From Marinobacter lipolyticus SM19 (GTDB taxonomy: Bacteria; Pseudomonadota; Gammaproteobacteria; Pseudomonadales; Oleiphilaceae): a stretch of DNA of 64,000 nucleotides. The stretch is taken from the NCBI RefSeq assembly GCF_000397065.2, contig NZ_KE007317.1, positions 314,969 to 378,968 on the forward strand, written 5' to 3'. The position numbers and the translations under genes are program-made. Under the pieces are notes generated by a model. The model saw only the letters and a list, made by a program, of their open reading frames with translations. It had not been told where the DNA came from and made no database searches. Numbering within the stretch: the first letter of the stretch is position 1; each line of letters begins with the position of its first letter. This document shows, piece by piece, positions 1-8,822 of the stretch.

Positions 1-311
1 AATACCGTGTCTACGGAGTGGTCGTCCAGAGGGATTTTCTCTCCGGGAAGATCCAGCCATTCGACTTGAACCGGGGAACGGGCGAGATTTGGCAGTGCTT
101 TGCGTCTCATCCCCTCTGAGGGTTCCAGTCCGTAGACCAGGCTGACATTGTCCGGGTTGTAGAACTCCAGGTTGATGGCCGAACCCATGCCGACTTCCAG
201 CACCCGGCCTTTCGCCCGGGGCACTATTTGGCTGCGCAACTTCATGACCTGGCCCATTGAACAGGCGCGGTCTATGATGTGTGGCAGTATGCGGTTTTCG
301 TAAAAGCTCAT
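1..311 (-). CDS. Class I SAM-dependent methyltransferase, N-terminal part (partial)
   Basis: The first 103 codons of a gene running off the left edge. The ATG at 311 is preceded by a GGGGAAG ribosome site on the minus strand. The protein shows methyltransferase motif I as E39-V-G-M-G after a helical N terminus, followed by an acidic residue in Y-G-L-E-P where the ribose of SAM is normally held. This is typical of the UbiE/type-11 methyltransferase fold. The substrate cannot be told. It is transcribed away from the cydA operon across a 182-bp gap. Fold is confident; exact family is not. Confidence 0.75.
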   Translation of the reverse strand, partial: MSFYENRILPHIIDRACSMGQVMKLRSQIVPRAKGRVLEVGMGSAINLEFYNPDNVSLVYGLEPSEGMRRKALPNLARSPVQVEWLDLPGEKIPLDDHSVDTV

Positions 312-441
312 CGGCTTCCCCATACTTGTTTCATGTCAAGGATGCGACAATCTGCCCTATCGAGGTTGTCGTTTTATTTAGTAACATAATGATTATCTGC
401 CGGTAATAACAATATAACAAACTGAGCTAAGGCAGCGGCTG

Positions 442-461
442 AACGGGTACGCTGGCCCGTT
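442..461 (+). other. Short inverted repeat in the cydA leader
   Basis: AACGGG and CCCGTT form a 6-bp inverted repeat with an 8-nt loop, 32 nt before the cydA start and just before a T-rich stretch. It could be a weak hairpin in the 5' leader. I looked for an FNR/ANR box (TTGAT-N4-ATCAA) in the 182-bp gap and did not find a clear one. Confidence 0.3.
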
Positions 462-493
462 TGTTGTAATGTGAACTTTACCGGAGGGTTCCC

Positions 494-1924
494 ATGGACC
501 TAGATCCTCTCATCCTATCGCGAATTCAGTTCGCGTTCGTGGTGTCATTTCACGCCATTTTCCCGGTTTTTACCATCGGGCTTGCTTCCTTCATCGCCGT
601 GCTCGAAGGCCTCGCCTTTAAAACCCGAAGCCCGATCTGGGAAAAGCTCTCGGCCTTCTGGACCAAGGTCTTTGCAGTAGTCTTCGGCATGGGGGTGGTA
701 TCCGGTATCGTGATGTCATTCCAGTTCGGGACCAACTGGAGTAACTTCGCCCAGGCATCGGCCAACTATCTCGGTCCGATACTGAGTTATGAGGTGGTCA
801 CCGCCTTCTTTCTGGAAGCGGCATTCCTGGGGGTGTTGTTGTTTGGCCGCGATAAGGTACCTGCGGGCGTTCACCTGCTCGCCGCTATTATGGTTGCCAC
901 CGGTACGTTCATTTCATCGTTCTGGATACTGTCAGCCAACAGCTGGATGCAGACCCCGGCGGGCACTGAACTGCGGGATGGCGTGTTTTACGTGACTTCC
1001 TGGAGCGAGGCAATATTCAATCCGTCCTTCCCCTACCGGTTCCTGCATATGGGGCTGGCCTCCTTCCTGACCGGCAGTTTTGTGGTCGCGGGCGTAAGTG
1101 CCTGGTACCTGCTCAAAGGTCGGGAAGTAGAAGCCAACCGAAAGGCGCTGTCCATGTGTCTGTGGCTGCTGCTGTTTATCGCTCCGGCCCAGGCAGTGGT
1201 GGGCGATTTCCACGGCCTGAACACTCTGGAACACCAGCCCATGAAGGTTGCGGCAATGGAGGGTAACTGGGAAACCTCGCGCAATGTACCGCTGTTATTG
1301 TTTGCGATTCCGGATCAGGAAAACCAGACCAACCGGTTCGAGATCGCGATCCCCAGTCTGGCCAGTTTCATTCTGACCCATGAGTGGGATGGCGAAGTGC
1401 CCGGCTTGAATGAGGTGGCGGTTGAGGAGCAGCCTCCGGTTGCGATTGTATTCTGGTCTTTCCGAATCATGGTGGGCCTTGGCTTGCTGATGATTATCTT
1501 CGCCGTGACCGGCCTTGTGCTTCGTGCAGGCGGCCGTTACTGGCGTACAGGCTGGTTCCTCCAAGGTCTGCGTTTTATGAGTATTGCACCGTTCATTGCC
1601 GTGCTCACCGGTTGGTTCGTCACCGAAGTGGGCCGCGCACCCTGGCTGGTGTATGGGATGATGACCCAGGCTCAGTCCGTCACACCCTCGCTAACCGGTG
1701 GCATGGCGCTGTTTACACTCATCGGCTATATCGTGGTGTACGGTCTGGTGTTCTCTGCAGGCGTTTATTACCTGATGCGCGTTCTCTATGTGGGGCTGGA
1801 AGACCGGCACGATGAAGACGAGCACGAAGCCGAACGGCCGGCACGGCCTTTTTCGGCCACCCATGTGCCGTTTGAATACAGCAACGACAAGCCAAAAAAA
1901 CCAGCCAACCAGGGAGGTCACTGA
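494..1924 (+). CDS. cydA: Cytochrome bd ubiquinol oxidase subunit I (short Q-loop, CioA-like)
   Basis: Subunit I of the quinol-oxidising, oxygen-reducing terminal oxidase of the inner membrane. The 476 residues carry the haem-ligand His20 in the first helix (SFHAIFPVFTIG), the quinol-site segment after GDFHGLNTLEHQP with conserved Lys and Glu, and the GRAPW motif corresponding to GRQPW. The length is below the 522 residues of E. coli CydA and matches the short Q-loop, cyanide-insensitive (CioA) subfamily. The last ~45 residues are charged and His/Glu-rich. GGAGG precedes the ATG. First gene of a tight cydA-cydB-cydD-cydC operon. Confidence 0.95.
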   Translation: MDLDPLILSRIQFAFVVSFHAIFPVFTIGLASFIAVLEGLAFKTRSPIWEKLSAFWTKVFAVVFGMGVVSGIVMSFQFGTNWSNFAQASANYLGPILSYEVVTAFFLEAAFLGVLLFGRDKVPAGVHLLAAIMVATGTFISSFWILSANSWMQTPAGTELRDGVFYVTSWSEAIFNPSFPYRFLHMGLASFLTGSFVVAGVSAWYLLKGREVEANRKALSMCLWLLLFIAPAQAVVGDFHGLNTLEHQPMKVAAMEGNWETSRNVPLLLFAIPDQENQTNRFEIAIPSLASFILTHEWDGEVPGLNEVAVEEQPPVAIVFWSFRIMVGLGLLMIIFAVTGLVLRAGGRYWRTGWFLQGLRFMSIAPFIAVLTGWFVTEVGRAPWLVYGMMTQAQSVTPSLTGGMALFTLIGYIVVYGLVFSAGVYYLMRVLYVGLEDRHDEDEHEAERPARPFSATHVPFEYSNDKPKKPANQGGH

Positions 1925-1926
1925 TT

Positions 1927-2928
1927 ATGGAACTGTTTGATCTGCCCCTGATTTGGGCATTCATTATCGGCTTCGGCATCATCATGTATGTGCTGATGGA
2001 CGGCTTCGATCTCGGGGTTGGCATTCTCTTCCCCTTCGCGCCCTCTGAGGAAAGCCGGGACACCATGATGAACTCAGTCGCACCGGTTTGGGACGGTAAC
2101 GAAACCTGGCTGGTTCTGGGTGGCGCTGGTCTGTTGGCAGCGTTTCCGATGGTGTATTCGATCTTCCTGCCCGCGCTCTATATTGGCGTGTTCCTGCTGT
2201 TGGCCGGTCTGATCTTCCGTGGCGTGGCGTTCGAGTTCCGGTTCAAGGCCCGCACGTCCCGCTATCTATGGAACTGGGCCTTTGCCGGCGGCTCCACCCT
2301 GGCGGCGTTTGCCCAGGGCGCGGTGGTTGGCGCGTATATTCAGGGCTTTGAAACGGCTAATGGGGTTTACGTTGGGGGCGCTCTCGACTGGCTCACGCCG
2401 TTCACCGTGCTTACAGGCCTCGGCATGCTCGCCGGCTATGCCCTGCTGGGATCCACGTGGCTGATCATGAAAACTGAGGGACGGCTGCAGGAGTGGGCCT
2501 ACAGGATCACCCTGCCACTGTTGGCCGGGGTGCTGGTGGTGTTCGGGATTATCAGCGTCTGGACGCCGTTCGTGGATGACCTGGTGCGGGGACGCTGGTT
2601 CTCCAGCCTGACTGTTATCTGGGTCCTGCCGGTGCTGACACTGCTTTGCGCCTTCCAGATTTTCCGGTCAGTCCGCAATCGGTTTGAGGGTATGCCTTTC
2701 GTGGCGACCATGGGGTTGTTCATCTTTACGTACCTGGGCCTGATCGTCAGCCGCTGGCCCTATGTGGTACCGCCGGATTACACCCTCTGGGATGCAGCCT
2801 CCGCCTATGAGTCCCAATTGTTCCTGCTGCTGGGGCTGCTGTTCGTAATTCCCATCGTGCTGGTCTATACCGCCTGGACTTATTGGGTGTTCCGGGGCAA
2901 GGTTCGCGCCGGCGAGGGCTATCACTAA
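1927..2928 (+). CDS. cydB: Cytochrome bd ubiquinol oxidase subunit II
   Basis: Subunit II of the bd-type oxidase, 333 residues and mostly hydrophobic with about eight or nine membrane segments. The N-terminal YVLMDGFDLGVGILFPF segment is the hallmark of CydB. It starts 2 nt after the cydA stop, with GGGAGGTCAC just upstream. Its TAA stop abuts the GTG of cydD directly, so there is no room for the small third subunit gene cydX (ybgT) that follows cydB in enteric bacteria. Confidence 0.95.
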   Translation: MELFDLPLIWAFIIGFGIIMYVLMDGFDLGVGILFPFAPSEESRDTMMNSVAPVWDGNETWLVLGGAGLLAAFPMVYSIFLPALYIGVFLLLAGLIFRGVAFEFRFKARTSRYLWNWAFAGGSTLAAFAQGAVVGAYIQGFETANGVYVGGALDWLTPFTVLTGLGMLAGYALLGSTWLIMKTEGRLQEWAYRITLPLLAGVLVVFGIISVWTPFVDDLVRGRWFSSLTVIWVLPVLTLLCAFQIFRSVRNRFEGMPFVATMGLFIFTYLGLIVSRWPYVVPPDYTLWDAASAYESQLFLLLGLLFVIPIVLVYTAWTYWVFRGKVRAGEGYH

Positions 2929-4629
2929 GTGGCTGAGACGGGTGACATAACCTCACCCACCAGTCAGCAGGCCGTCAGGCAATGGCTGTCGGAACTGGCC
3001 CGTGGCAACCGTCTGTGGATTCGCAGTACGGTTGTGGCGGGCGTAGTTGCCGGTATCGCCACGATCGCGCAGATGGTCTTTCTCGCCCGGATTATCCATC
3101 TGGGCGTCATTGACGAGGTTCCGGTTGCGGATCTCACCCCGCTCTTCCTTTGGCTGATCCTGGCGCTATTTATCCGCGCTATCGGACAGGGTTTCCAGAC
3201 TCGACTTGCCGCCCGTTGCAGTGAACAGGTCCGGCGTGACGCCCGCCGCCAGATTCACAAGCACTGGCAGGCGACGGGGCCGGTTGCCCTGGGGCAGTCT
3301 TCAGCAGGAACCCTGGCGCGGGAATGGATTGGCCATGTTGAGGCCCTGCATGGTTACTTTGCCCGGTTTCTCCCCCAGATGATGCTGTCGGTTGTGGTGC
3401 CGATGCTGATCTTGGTTCTGGTGTTCTGGCTGGACTGGTTGGCCGGGATGTTTCTGATCCTGTCAGCGCCGTTGATCCCGCTGTTCATGGCGCTGGTGGG
3501 TATGGGCGCGGAAAAGCTGAACCAGCAACATTTCGAGACCATCAGCCGGCTGTCGGGGCAGTTTCTGGACAAGGTGCGGGGCCTCACAACCCTTCAGCTT
3601 TTTGGCCAGACGGCCGACGCCACGGAGCTCATCCGTAATCGCTCGGACCATTACCGGCGCATCACCATGAAAACCCTGCGGGTGGCTTTTCTTTCCTCGG
3701 CGGTACTGGAATTTTTTGCGTCCGTGGCTATTGCGGTGATTGCCATTTACATCGGCTTTGGCTTGCTGGGCTACATCACTTATGGCCCTTCGGAGGAACT
3801 GACGCTGTTTTCCGGGCTGTTGATCCTGTTACTGGCACCTGAGTTTTTTCAGCCATTACGAACGCTCTCCCAGCATTACCATGATCGCGCTGCCGCCCTG
3901 GGTGCCGGCGCAGAAATCCTGCAACGACTAACCACGCCGGTGGATAGCCATCGGCAGCTTGCTGGAACCGCCAATCCCGGCAGTGCGCGTGACGTTATTG
4001 AGCTGGACTCAGTTTCGGTGACGTTCAGGGCGAACCAGGATGTGCTCAGGGACGTTTCGTTGGTGGTTGCCAACGGCGAAGTGATTGCCCTCACCGGCCC
4101 TTCCGGTGGCGGGAAATCGACCCTTTTGCACCTGCTGGCCGGTTTCATGGCGCCAGACAGTGGCAGAATTCATCTATTCGCCCAGCCACCCGGCAGTTTT
4201 CGTTTTGGCTGGCTGGGGCAAAAAGGCTTCCTGGTTCAGGGAACCTGGGCTGACAATCTCCGCCTGACTACGCCGGATGCCTCGGACATTGCCATCGATA
4301 CGGCCCTGCGCAATGTTGGCCTGGGTCCACTTCTGGACAGTCGGCAGGAGGGCATAAACAGTCTCGTGTCCGAAGACGGCCAGGGCCTGTCTGGCGGACA
4401 GGCCCGGCGCCTGAGTCTGGCGCGTATTTTTCTGGCGGATTACGACCTGATCCTTCTGGACGAGCCTACCGCCGGTCTGGACAGCGATAGCGAGGTGTTT
4501 GTACTGGAGGCTCTACACAAGTTGGCGGTTGCCGGTAAAACACTGATCTTTTCTACCCATCACCAGGCGCTGCTGACACTGGCCAATCGGGTGCTGCTGG
4601 TTTCCGATGGGGAGGTTCGCAATGCGTGA
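2929..4629 (+). CDS. cydD: Thiol reductant ABC exporter subunit CydD
   Basis: Half of the heterodimeric CydDC ABC exporter, which in E. coli exports glutathione/cysteine to the periplasm and is needed to assemble cytochrome bd. The 566 residues have an N-terminal six-helix membrane domain and a C-terminal ATPase with Walker A GPSGGGKST (about residue 389), signature LSGGQ (about 487) and Walker B LILLDEP (about 507). It starts with GTG at 2929 directly after the cydB stop, which implies translational coupling, and overlaps cydC by 8 bp. Confidence 0.9.
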   Translation: MAETGDITSPTSQQAVRQWLSELARGNRLWIRSTVVAGVVAGIATIAQMVFLARIIHLGVIDEVPVADLTPLFLWLILALFIRAIGQGFQTRLAARCSEQVRRDARRQIHKHWQATGPVALGQSSAGTLAREWIGHVEALHGYFARFLPQMMLSVVVPMLILVLVFWLDWLAGMFLILSAPLIPLFMALVGMGAEKLNQQHFETISRLSGQFLDKVRGLTTLQLFGQTADATELIRNRSDHYRRITMKTLRVAFLSSAVLEFFASVAIAVIAIYIGFGLLGYITYGPSEELTLFSGLLILLLAPEFFQPLRTLSQHYHDRAAALGAGAEILQRLTTPVDSHRQLAGTANPGSARDVIELDSVSVTFRANQDVLRDVSLVVANGEVIALTGPSGGGKSTLLHLLAGFMAPDSGRIHLFAQPPGSFRFGWLGQKGFLVQGTWADNLRLTTPDASDIAIDTALRNVGLGPLLDSRQEGINSLVSEDGQGLSGGQARRLSLARIFLADYDLILLDEPTAGLDSDSEVFVLEALHKLAVAGKTLIFSTHHQALLTLANRVLLVSDGEVRNA

Positions 4630-6238
4630 CCTCAAACCGTGGTTGGCGCTTATTTTCAAGCGTCCCGGCAGACTGGTGATGGGGGGCGCTCTGATTATGG
4701 CGACGTTGCTCTCCGGCATTGGACTGCTTGCGGTTTCTGGCTGGTTTATCACTGAGACAGCACTGGTCGGGATGCTTCTGGCCGCAGGCGTTGCCGCGAC
4801 TATCAATCTGTATGTACCCGGTGGCGCTATCCGTTTTTTTGCGGTGTCCCGAACGGTGTTCCGGTATCTGGAGCGGGTATACAACCACGATACGGTTTTG
4901 CGGTTGCTTACAGACATCCGGGTGGCACTGTTTCAGAGTCTGGCCTCGGCCAGCCGTCGCCACAGGAGGCAACTGACCGGAGCCGAGTGGCTGTCCAGGC
5001 TCACCAGCGATGTCGATGCTCTGGATACCCTGTACCTCCGGCTGATTGCACCAACAGCGCTTGCCGCGTTGGTTACCGCCCTCGTTGTCGCTCTGACGGC
5101 CGCTCTGTTTGATATAAAGACAGCAACGTTGGTGGGACTTGTGCTGCTGGTCGCGTTTCTTATCGCCACGATCGGCACCTATCTGAGAACACGGCATCTG
5201 GCCGCAAGACAGAGCGACTGTCAGGAATCATTACGAACGGCAGTGATTGAGTACATCGAGGGCTTTGCCGAGCTGACCGCTGCCGGCAGAACCGGCAAGC
5301 ACGCGGCGTGGCTGATGCGTCAGGCCCACCAAGTGACGTCTGAGCAAGCTCAGGCGGACACCCTGGCAGGCTGGCACCTGGCCGGCTCACATCTGCTGAT
5401 TAATCTCTCAGCGGTTCTGACCCTATGGGCGGGTTTCGCTCTGTTTCGTGCCGGAGTGGTATCCGGGCCGGTGCTGGTCCTGTTGCCTATTGCCCTGCTC
5501 GGCCTCGCGGAAATCTACGCCATGCTGCCTGACGCGTTCGGCAAATTGGGGGCAACGGCTGCCTCAGCCAGTCGTCTGAACCGGGATTGTCAGGCAGAGG
5601 AACCGGCTCGGGATACCGGTGCTCAAGGTTTACCAGCGAACGCGGCCCTTTTCGCAACAAATCTGGCTGTAAAACATCCGGGCCACGCCCCGCTGTTCAC
5701 TCATTTTGAACTTGAGGTCAATGCTGGCGAGCGTGTGGGCATCCTGGGTTATTCCGGTAGCGGCAAGTCCACCCTGGCGGATGTGTTTTCCGGGCTGCTG
5801 CCAGCCGCCCATGGCAATCTGGCCACGCGGGACCTAGTGTATCTCACCCAAAAAACCGTGCTGTTCGAGGATACCCTGAGAGCCAACTTACTGTTGGGGG
5901 CCCCGAACGCCAGCGAGACCGAACTGTGGCGCATATTGGAAGTGGTGGAACTGGCAGATCGCTTCGCCCCAGAGCCCGACCAGCTTGATACCTGGCTGGG
6001 CAGCTCAGGAAGCCGCTTATCGGGGGGGGAGGCTCGGCGCGTAGCATTGGCACGAGTGCTGTTGAACCCGGCTCCGGTGGTCATACTGGACGAACCGTTT
6101 ACCGGCCTGGATGCCGGAACCCGGGCACGGATTGCGAAACGAATGGACTTGCTTCTGGAAGGGAAAACCGTGATCAGTCTGGCCCACGGGCCCGATGCCC
6201 TTCCGGGCACCGACCGCGTGATCCATCTGCCGGGTTAG
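4622..6238 (+). CDS. cydC: Thiol reductant ABC exporter subunit CydC
   Basis: Second half of the CydDC exporter, 538 residues from the ATG at 4622. I prefer this start over an in-frame ATG at 4607 because GGAGG lies 6 nt before 4622. Six membrane helices precede an ATPase domain with Walker A GYSGSGKST (about residue 375), signature LSGGE (about 466) and Walker B VVILDEP (about 486). The signature is encoded across an uninterrupted run of eight G residues (6022-6029). Its stop overlaps the stop of the convergent gene at 6235, with no terminator between them. Confidence 0.9.
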   Translation: MRDLKPWLALIFKRPGRLVMGGALIMATLLSGIGLLAVSGWFITETALVGMLLAAGVAATINLYVPGGAIRFFAVSRTVFRYLERVYNHDTVLRLLTDIRVALFQSLASASRRHRRQLTGAEWLSRLTSDVDALDTLYLRLIAPTALAALVTALVVALTAALFDIKTATLVGLVLLVAFLIATIGTYLRTRHLAARQSDCQESLRTAVIEYIEGFAELTAAGRTGKHAAWLMRQAHQVTSEQAQADTLAGWHLAGSHLLINLSAVLTLWAGFALFRAGVVSGPVLVLLPIALLGLAEIYAMLPDAFGKLGATAASASRLNRDCQAEEPARDTGAQGLPANAALFATNLAVKHPGHAPLFTHFELEVNAGERVGILGYSGSGKSTLADVFSGLLPAAHGNLATRDLVYLTQKTVLFEDTLRANLLLGAPNASETELWRILEVVELADRFAPEPDQLDTWLGSSGSRLSGGEARRVALARVLLNPAPVVILDEPFTGLDAGTRARIAKRMDLLLEGKTVISLAHGPDALPGTDRVIHLPG

Positions 6239-7476
6239 CGGGTTTCAACCAGCTCAAAGGCTAATCCTGCCTTGCTGGTCAGCCGGTCCATCAGTTTGCC
6301 ATCCAGCAGCGAGGCCGGGGTCCAGAAACCGCCCGGTTGCTCGGCGGGTACATCAAAAGCCAGACACATACCCGCTTCCCCCAACATTTTTCCGGTGGAA
6401 CCGTAGCCTGGATCACGGTCACCGGTGACTTTGGTTATCAGGGTGCGTCCGTCCTCGGTTTTGCCAATAAAACGCAGGTCGAAGTAGCCATTTTCCTGCG
6501 CTTCGGGGCTTGGCCCTTCACCCGGTGCAGGAACAAACTTTTCTACCAGCCAGCGTGTGGGCTTCAGAGCCGATGCCGTGAAGAATGCTCCCAGGCCACC
6601 GGTAATGCCATAGGCCGTCAGGCGCCCTTTTATGCCGCGCCCGGTCATCATGGCCTCGTCGTAGGTGAATTCCTTGCCGTAACGGGCTTGCTGCAATGCG
6701 TTGGAGCGATGCACCACGCGGGTATTGATGGCCCCCATGACAAACGGCGCCAGCCAGACACCAAAGTCCTCATCATATTCCGCGGTTTTCAGGCTTGGCT
6801 GACGAGCCTGGGAGCGGTGATCCGGTGGGCAGATGGAAAAGGGATTCGCCAGTTCTTTCCTCAGCTTCGGGTCGGAAGCCGCTTCCTTGGCGATATTGAT
6901 CATGGAGGCCACCGTCCCGCCGGAGAACTCCCCTTTCGCCGCCTTCACTCGCATCCTGACATCGCGACAGGGGGCGCCGAAGGTCTGCTCCGCCTGCTGT
7001 TGCAGGAACCACACACCCATATCCGATGGTATCGAGTCAAAGCCGCAGCAATGAACGATCCGGGCCCCTGAGGATTTGGCCTCTTCCTCATAGCGCTCCA
7101 CCATCTTGCGAATCCATTGCACTTCGCCGGTCAAGTCACAGTAATCGGTGCCGGTGCGCACACAGGCCTGCACCAGGGGTTCGCCGTATAACGCATAAGG
7201 ACCAACGGTGGAGATGATGACCCGTGTCTGGTCACACATGGCCTGCAGATCAGCTTCCCCCGCAGCGTCCGCAATGATGACCGGCAAATCCGCAGCGTCG
7301 CCACCGAGATCTTCCTTCAATGTGGCAAGCTTGCTCTCGGAGCGTCCCGCAATGGCCCAGGACACGGACTTACCCACTCCGTATGCCTCGAGCAAGTAAC
7401 GTGTGAGTATCTGGCCCACAAAACTGGTTGCCCCAAAGACCACCAAGTCATAGGTTGTCTGCGTTGATTTCGTCAT
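6235..7476 (-). CDS. Saccharopine dehydrogenase-like / trans-acting enoyl reductase family oxidoreductase
   Basis: A 413-residue NAD(P)-dependent enzyme with an N-terminal Rossmann fold (GATSFVGQ at about residues 14-21) and the long C-terminal half of the saccharopine dehydrogenase-like superfamily. The closest described relatives are mycobacterial trans-acting enoyl reductases (Rv2449c/Rv2953 type), which act on lipid intermediates. Homologues in gammaproteobacteria are usually called saccharopine dehydrogenase family but are unlikely to make lysine. The substrate is unknown. It begins 3 nt after the upstream membrane-protein gene, so the two probably form an operon. Confidence 0.8.
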   Translation of the reverse strand: MTKSTQTTYDLVVFGATSFVGQILTRYLLEAYGVGKSVSWAIAGRSESKLATLKEDLGGDAADLPVIIADAAGEADLQAMCDQTRVIISTVGPYALYGEPLVQACVRTGTDYCDLTGEVQWIRKMVERYEEEAKSSGARIVHCCGFDSIPSDMGVWFLQQQAEQTFGAPCRDVRMRVKAAKGEFSGGTVASMINIAKEAASDPKLRKELANPFSICPPDHRSQARQPSLKTAEYDEDFGVWLAPFVMGAINTRVVHRSNALQQARYGKEFTYDEAMMTGRGIKGRLTAYGITGGLGAFFTASALKPTRWLVEKFVPAPGEGPSPEAQENGYFDLRFIGKTEDGRTLITKVTGDRDPGYGSTGKMLGEAGMCLAFDVPAEQPGGFWTPASLLDGKLMDRLTSKAGLAFELVETR

Positions 7477-7479
7477 TGA

Positions 7480-7884
7480 TTATCCTTTTCTCCGTTGGAA
7501 TAAATGCATAAATATCGCAACACCCAGGCCCCAGAAAGCGTTCAGCAGCAACCCACCGACCCAGCTCTGAGCTGAGACATCGAGACCTTTGAGGGGAAAT
7601 ACAACCAACATGGCCACTGCAGTGGGGCCGACAGCACCCACAATGACATGGCCCAGCCAGAATTTCATCCCGACAAGACGTCCCAGGAGGGCCCAAAGCA
7701 CAATACCCCACAGCCCTCCGAAGAACGCCAGTGATACCACCGCCGGCACCCCAAAAGGCGGTACCGGCGTTATATTGAAGGGTGCCATTGGCACCATGCC
7801 GCCCAGGTAGAACAAAGCAAACAGTCCCTGGTGGAAAATAATAGTCGCAATAAAGCCACTCACAAATGCCTTGAACCAAACCAT
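7480..7884 (-). CDS. Small integral membrane protein of unknown function
   Basis: A 134-residue protein with four predicted membrane helices, many Gly and Pro residues and a short basic C-terminal tail (FQRRKG). I chose the ATG at 7884 because AGGAG lies 8 nt upstream; an in-frame extension to 8001 lacks such a site and crosses the neighbouring promoter area. It is followed after 3 nt by the enoyl-reductase-like gene, so it may supply membrane anchoring or belong to the same lipid process. I do not recognise a family. Confidence 0.65.
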   Translation of the reverse strand: MVWFKAFVSGFIATIIFHQGLFALFYLGGMVPMAPFNITPVPPFGVPAVVSLAFFGGLWGIVLWALLGRLVGMKFWLGHVIVGAVGPTAVAMLVVFPLKGLDVSAQSWVGGLLLNAFWGLGVAIFMHLFQRRKG

Positions 7885-7991
7885 GTAATATCTCCTGAAA
7901 ATGACCGTCGGCACGGCCAATCGTTTGTCACAATGTATCCGGCACACTGCAGGAAACACAATGAAAAATACACACGTCCCGGAGGTCAACC

Positions 7992-8321
7992 TTGGTGACA
8001 CTGTTACTGATCCTGAGTCTGTTGCTTGCCATCTTCAGCGCCTTTCTGTTCTGGCAGATCTGCGAGCAACGTAAAGTCATCGCCCAGATGATGGAAAGTG
8101 ATGACATCACAGAACCGGATCGGGACCCCGAGCTGATCCTTACGCTCCGCGTTGTCGATCCGATTTCTGTTGCCAAGCGAGAATCCCGGTCCGCCCGAGT
8201 TCTGGCCGATCATTTGCCTGTTATGGTACGCAAAATGGTGTATCAGGAAGTGATGAAGGAGTTGGAACGGGAACTGGACGAACGTGAAATCGACGTACAG
8301 ATGCACATCGAATATCGCTGA
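7992..8321 (+). CDS. Membrane-anchored hypothetical protein
   Basis: A protein of 108-109 residues with one N-terminal hydrophobic helix (TLLLILSLLLAIFSAFLFW) followed by a charged, probably cytoplasmic domain rich in Glu, Arg and Asp. The start is TTG at 7992 or GTG at 7995; GGAGG at 7981-7985 fits either, with spacing slightly favouring GTG. It lies 12 nt before a second single-helix protein, so the pair is probably co-transcribed. No function is recognised. Confidence 0.6.
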   Translation: MVTLLLILSLLLAIFSAFLFWQICEQRKVIAQMMESDDITEPDRDPELILTLRVVDPISVAKRESRSARVLADHLPVMVRKMVYQEVMKELERELDEREIDVQMHIEYR

Positions 8322-8333
8322 ATGAGGTAACCC

Positions 8334-8795
8334 ATGTCTATTCTGATTGCCTCTGCCACCCTGTTGACCGCAAGCTCGGCAGGTCTGGCCTATACATACT
8401 GGCAAGTGCTCGACAGCCGTCGCCGACTGCGGGTGGTCAATTCCCACCGCATTGCAGCAAACAGCGCTATCCAGAAAAGCCGGATGGACCTGCTGGAAGT
8501 GCGTAACCGTGCGAAGCTACTGGAAGAAACCGTCACCGGCGGTGCCACAGCTGTAGAAAAGGTCCACAAAGCAATTTCCTCAACCACGTTTGGCCTGATT
8601 GATCATTTCTCCCGGGATGACCAGTTCCGCCAGACAGCCCGCAAGGCCCGACAAACCCACGATCAGACCAGTCAACAGATCTATCATGGCGTACGTACAA
8701 CCAATCGGGCGCTGCATATCCTGGCGGATACGCTGATCATCAGCAAAGCGGAAAAACGGATCATTTCCAGAAAGCATAAAAAAAGGCACCCGTAG
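8334..8795 (+). CDS. Hypothetical protein with N-terminal hydrophobic helix
   Basis: A 153-residue protein with a hydrophobic N-terminal helix and a long polar, helical remainder that ends in a very basic tail (ISRKHKKRHP). Part of the middle (LLEVRNRAKLLEETV) looks coiled-coil forming. GAGGT lies 7 nt before the ATG. The tail codons run into a Rho-independent terminator at 8778-8806. Together with the previous gene it forms a two-gene unit of unknown role. Confidence 0.6.
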   Translation: MSILIASATLLTASSAGLAYTYWQVLDSRRRLRVVNSHRIAANSAIQKSRMDLLEVRNRAKLLEETVTGGATAVEKVHKAISSTTFGLIDHFSRDDQFRQTARKARQTHDQTSQQIYHGVRTTNRALHILADTLIISKAEKRIISRKHKKRHP

Positions 8796-8806
8796 GTGCC
8801 TTTTTT
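8778..8806. terminator. Bidirectional Rho-independent terminator
   Basis: AAAAAAGGCACC and GGTGCCTTTTTT form a perfect stem around a 4-nt CGTA loop, with A and T runs on both sides. It serves the 8334 gene on the plus strand and the etfBA operon on the minus strand, and overlaps the last codons of the former. Confidence 0.9.
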
Positions 8807-8822
8807 CTGAGAGCTCAGAAAG

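Noticed and set aside
312..493. ANR/FNR box before cydA
   Set aside because: No TTGAT-N4-ATCAA match in the gap; the only AT-rich stretch has no dyad of that kind.
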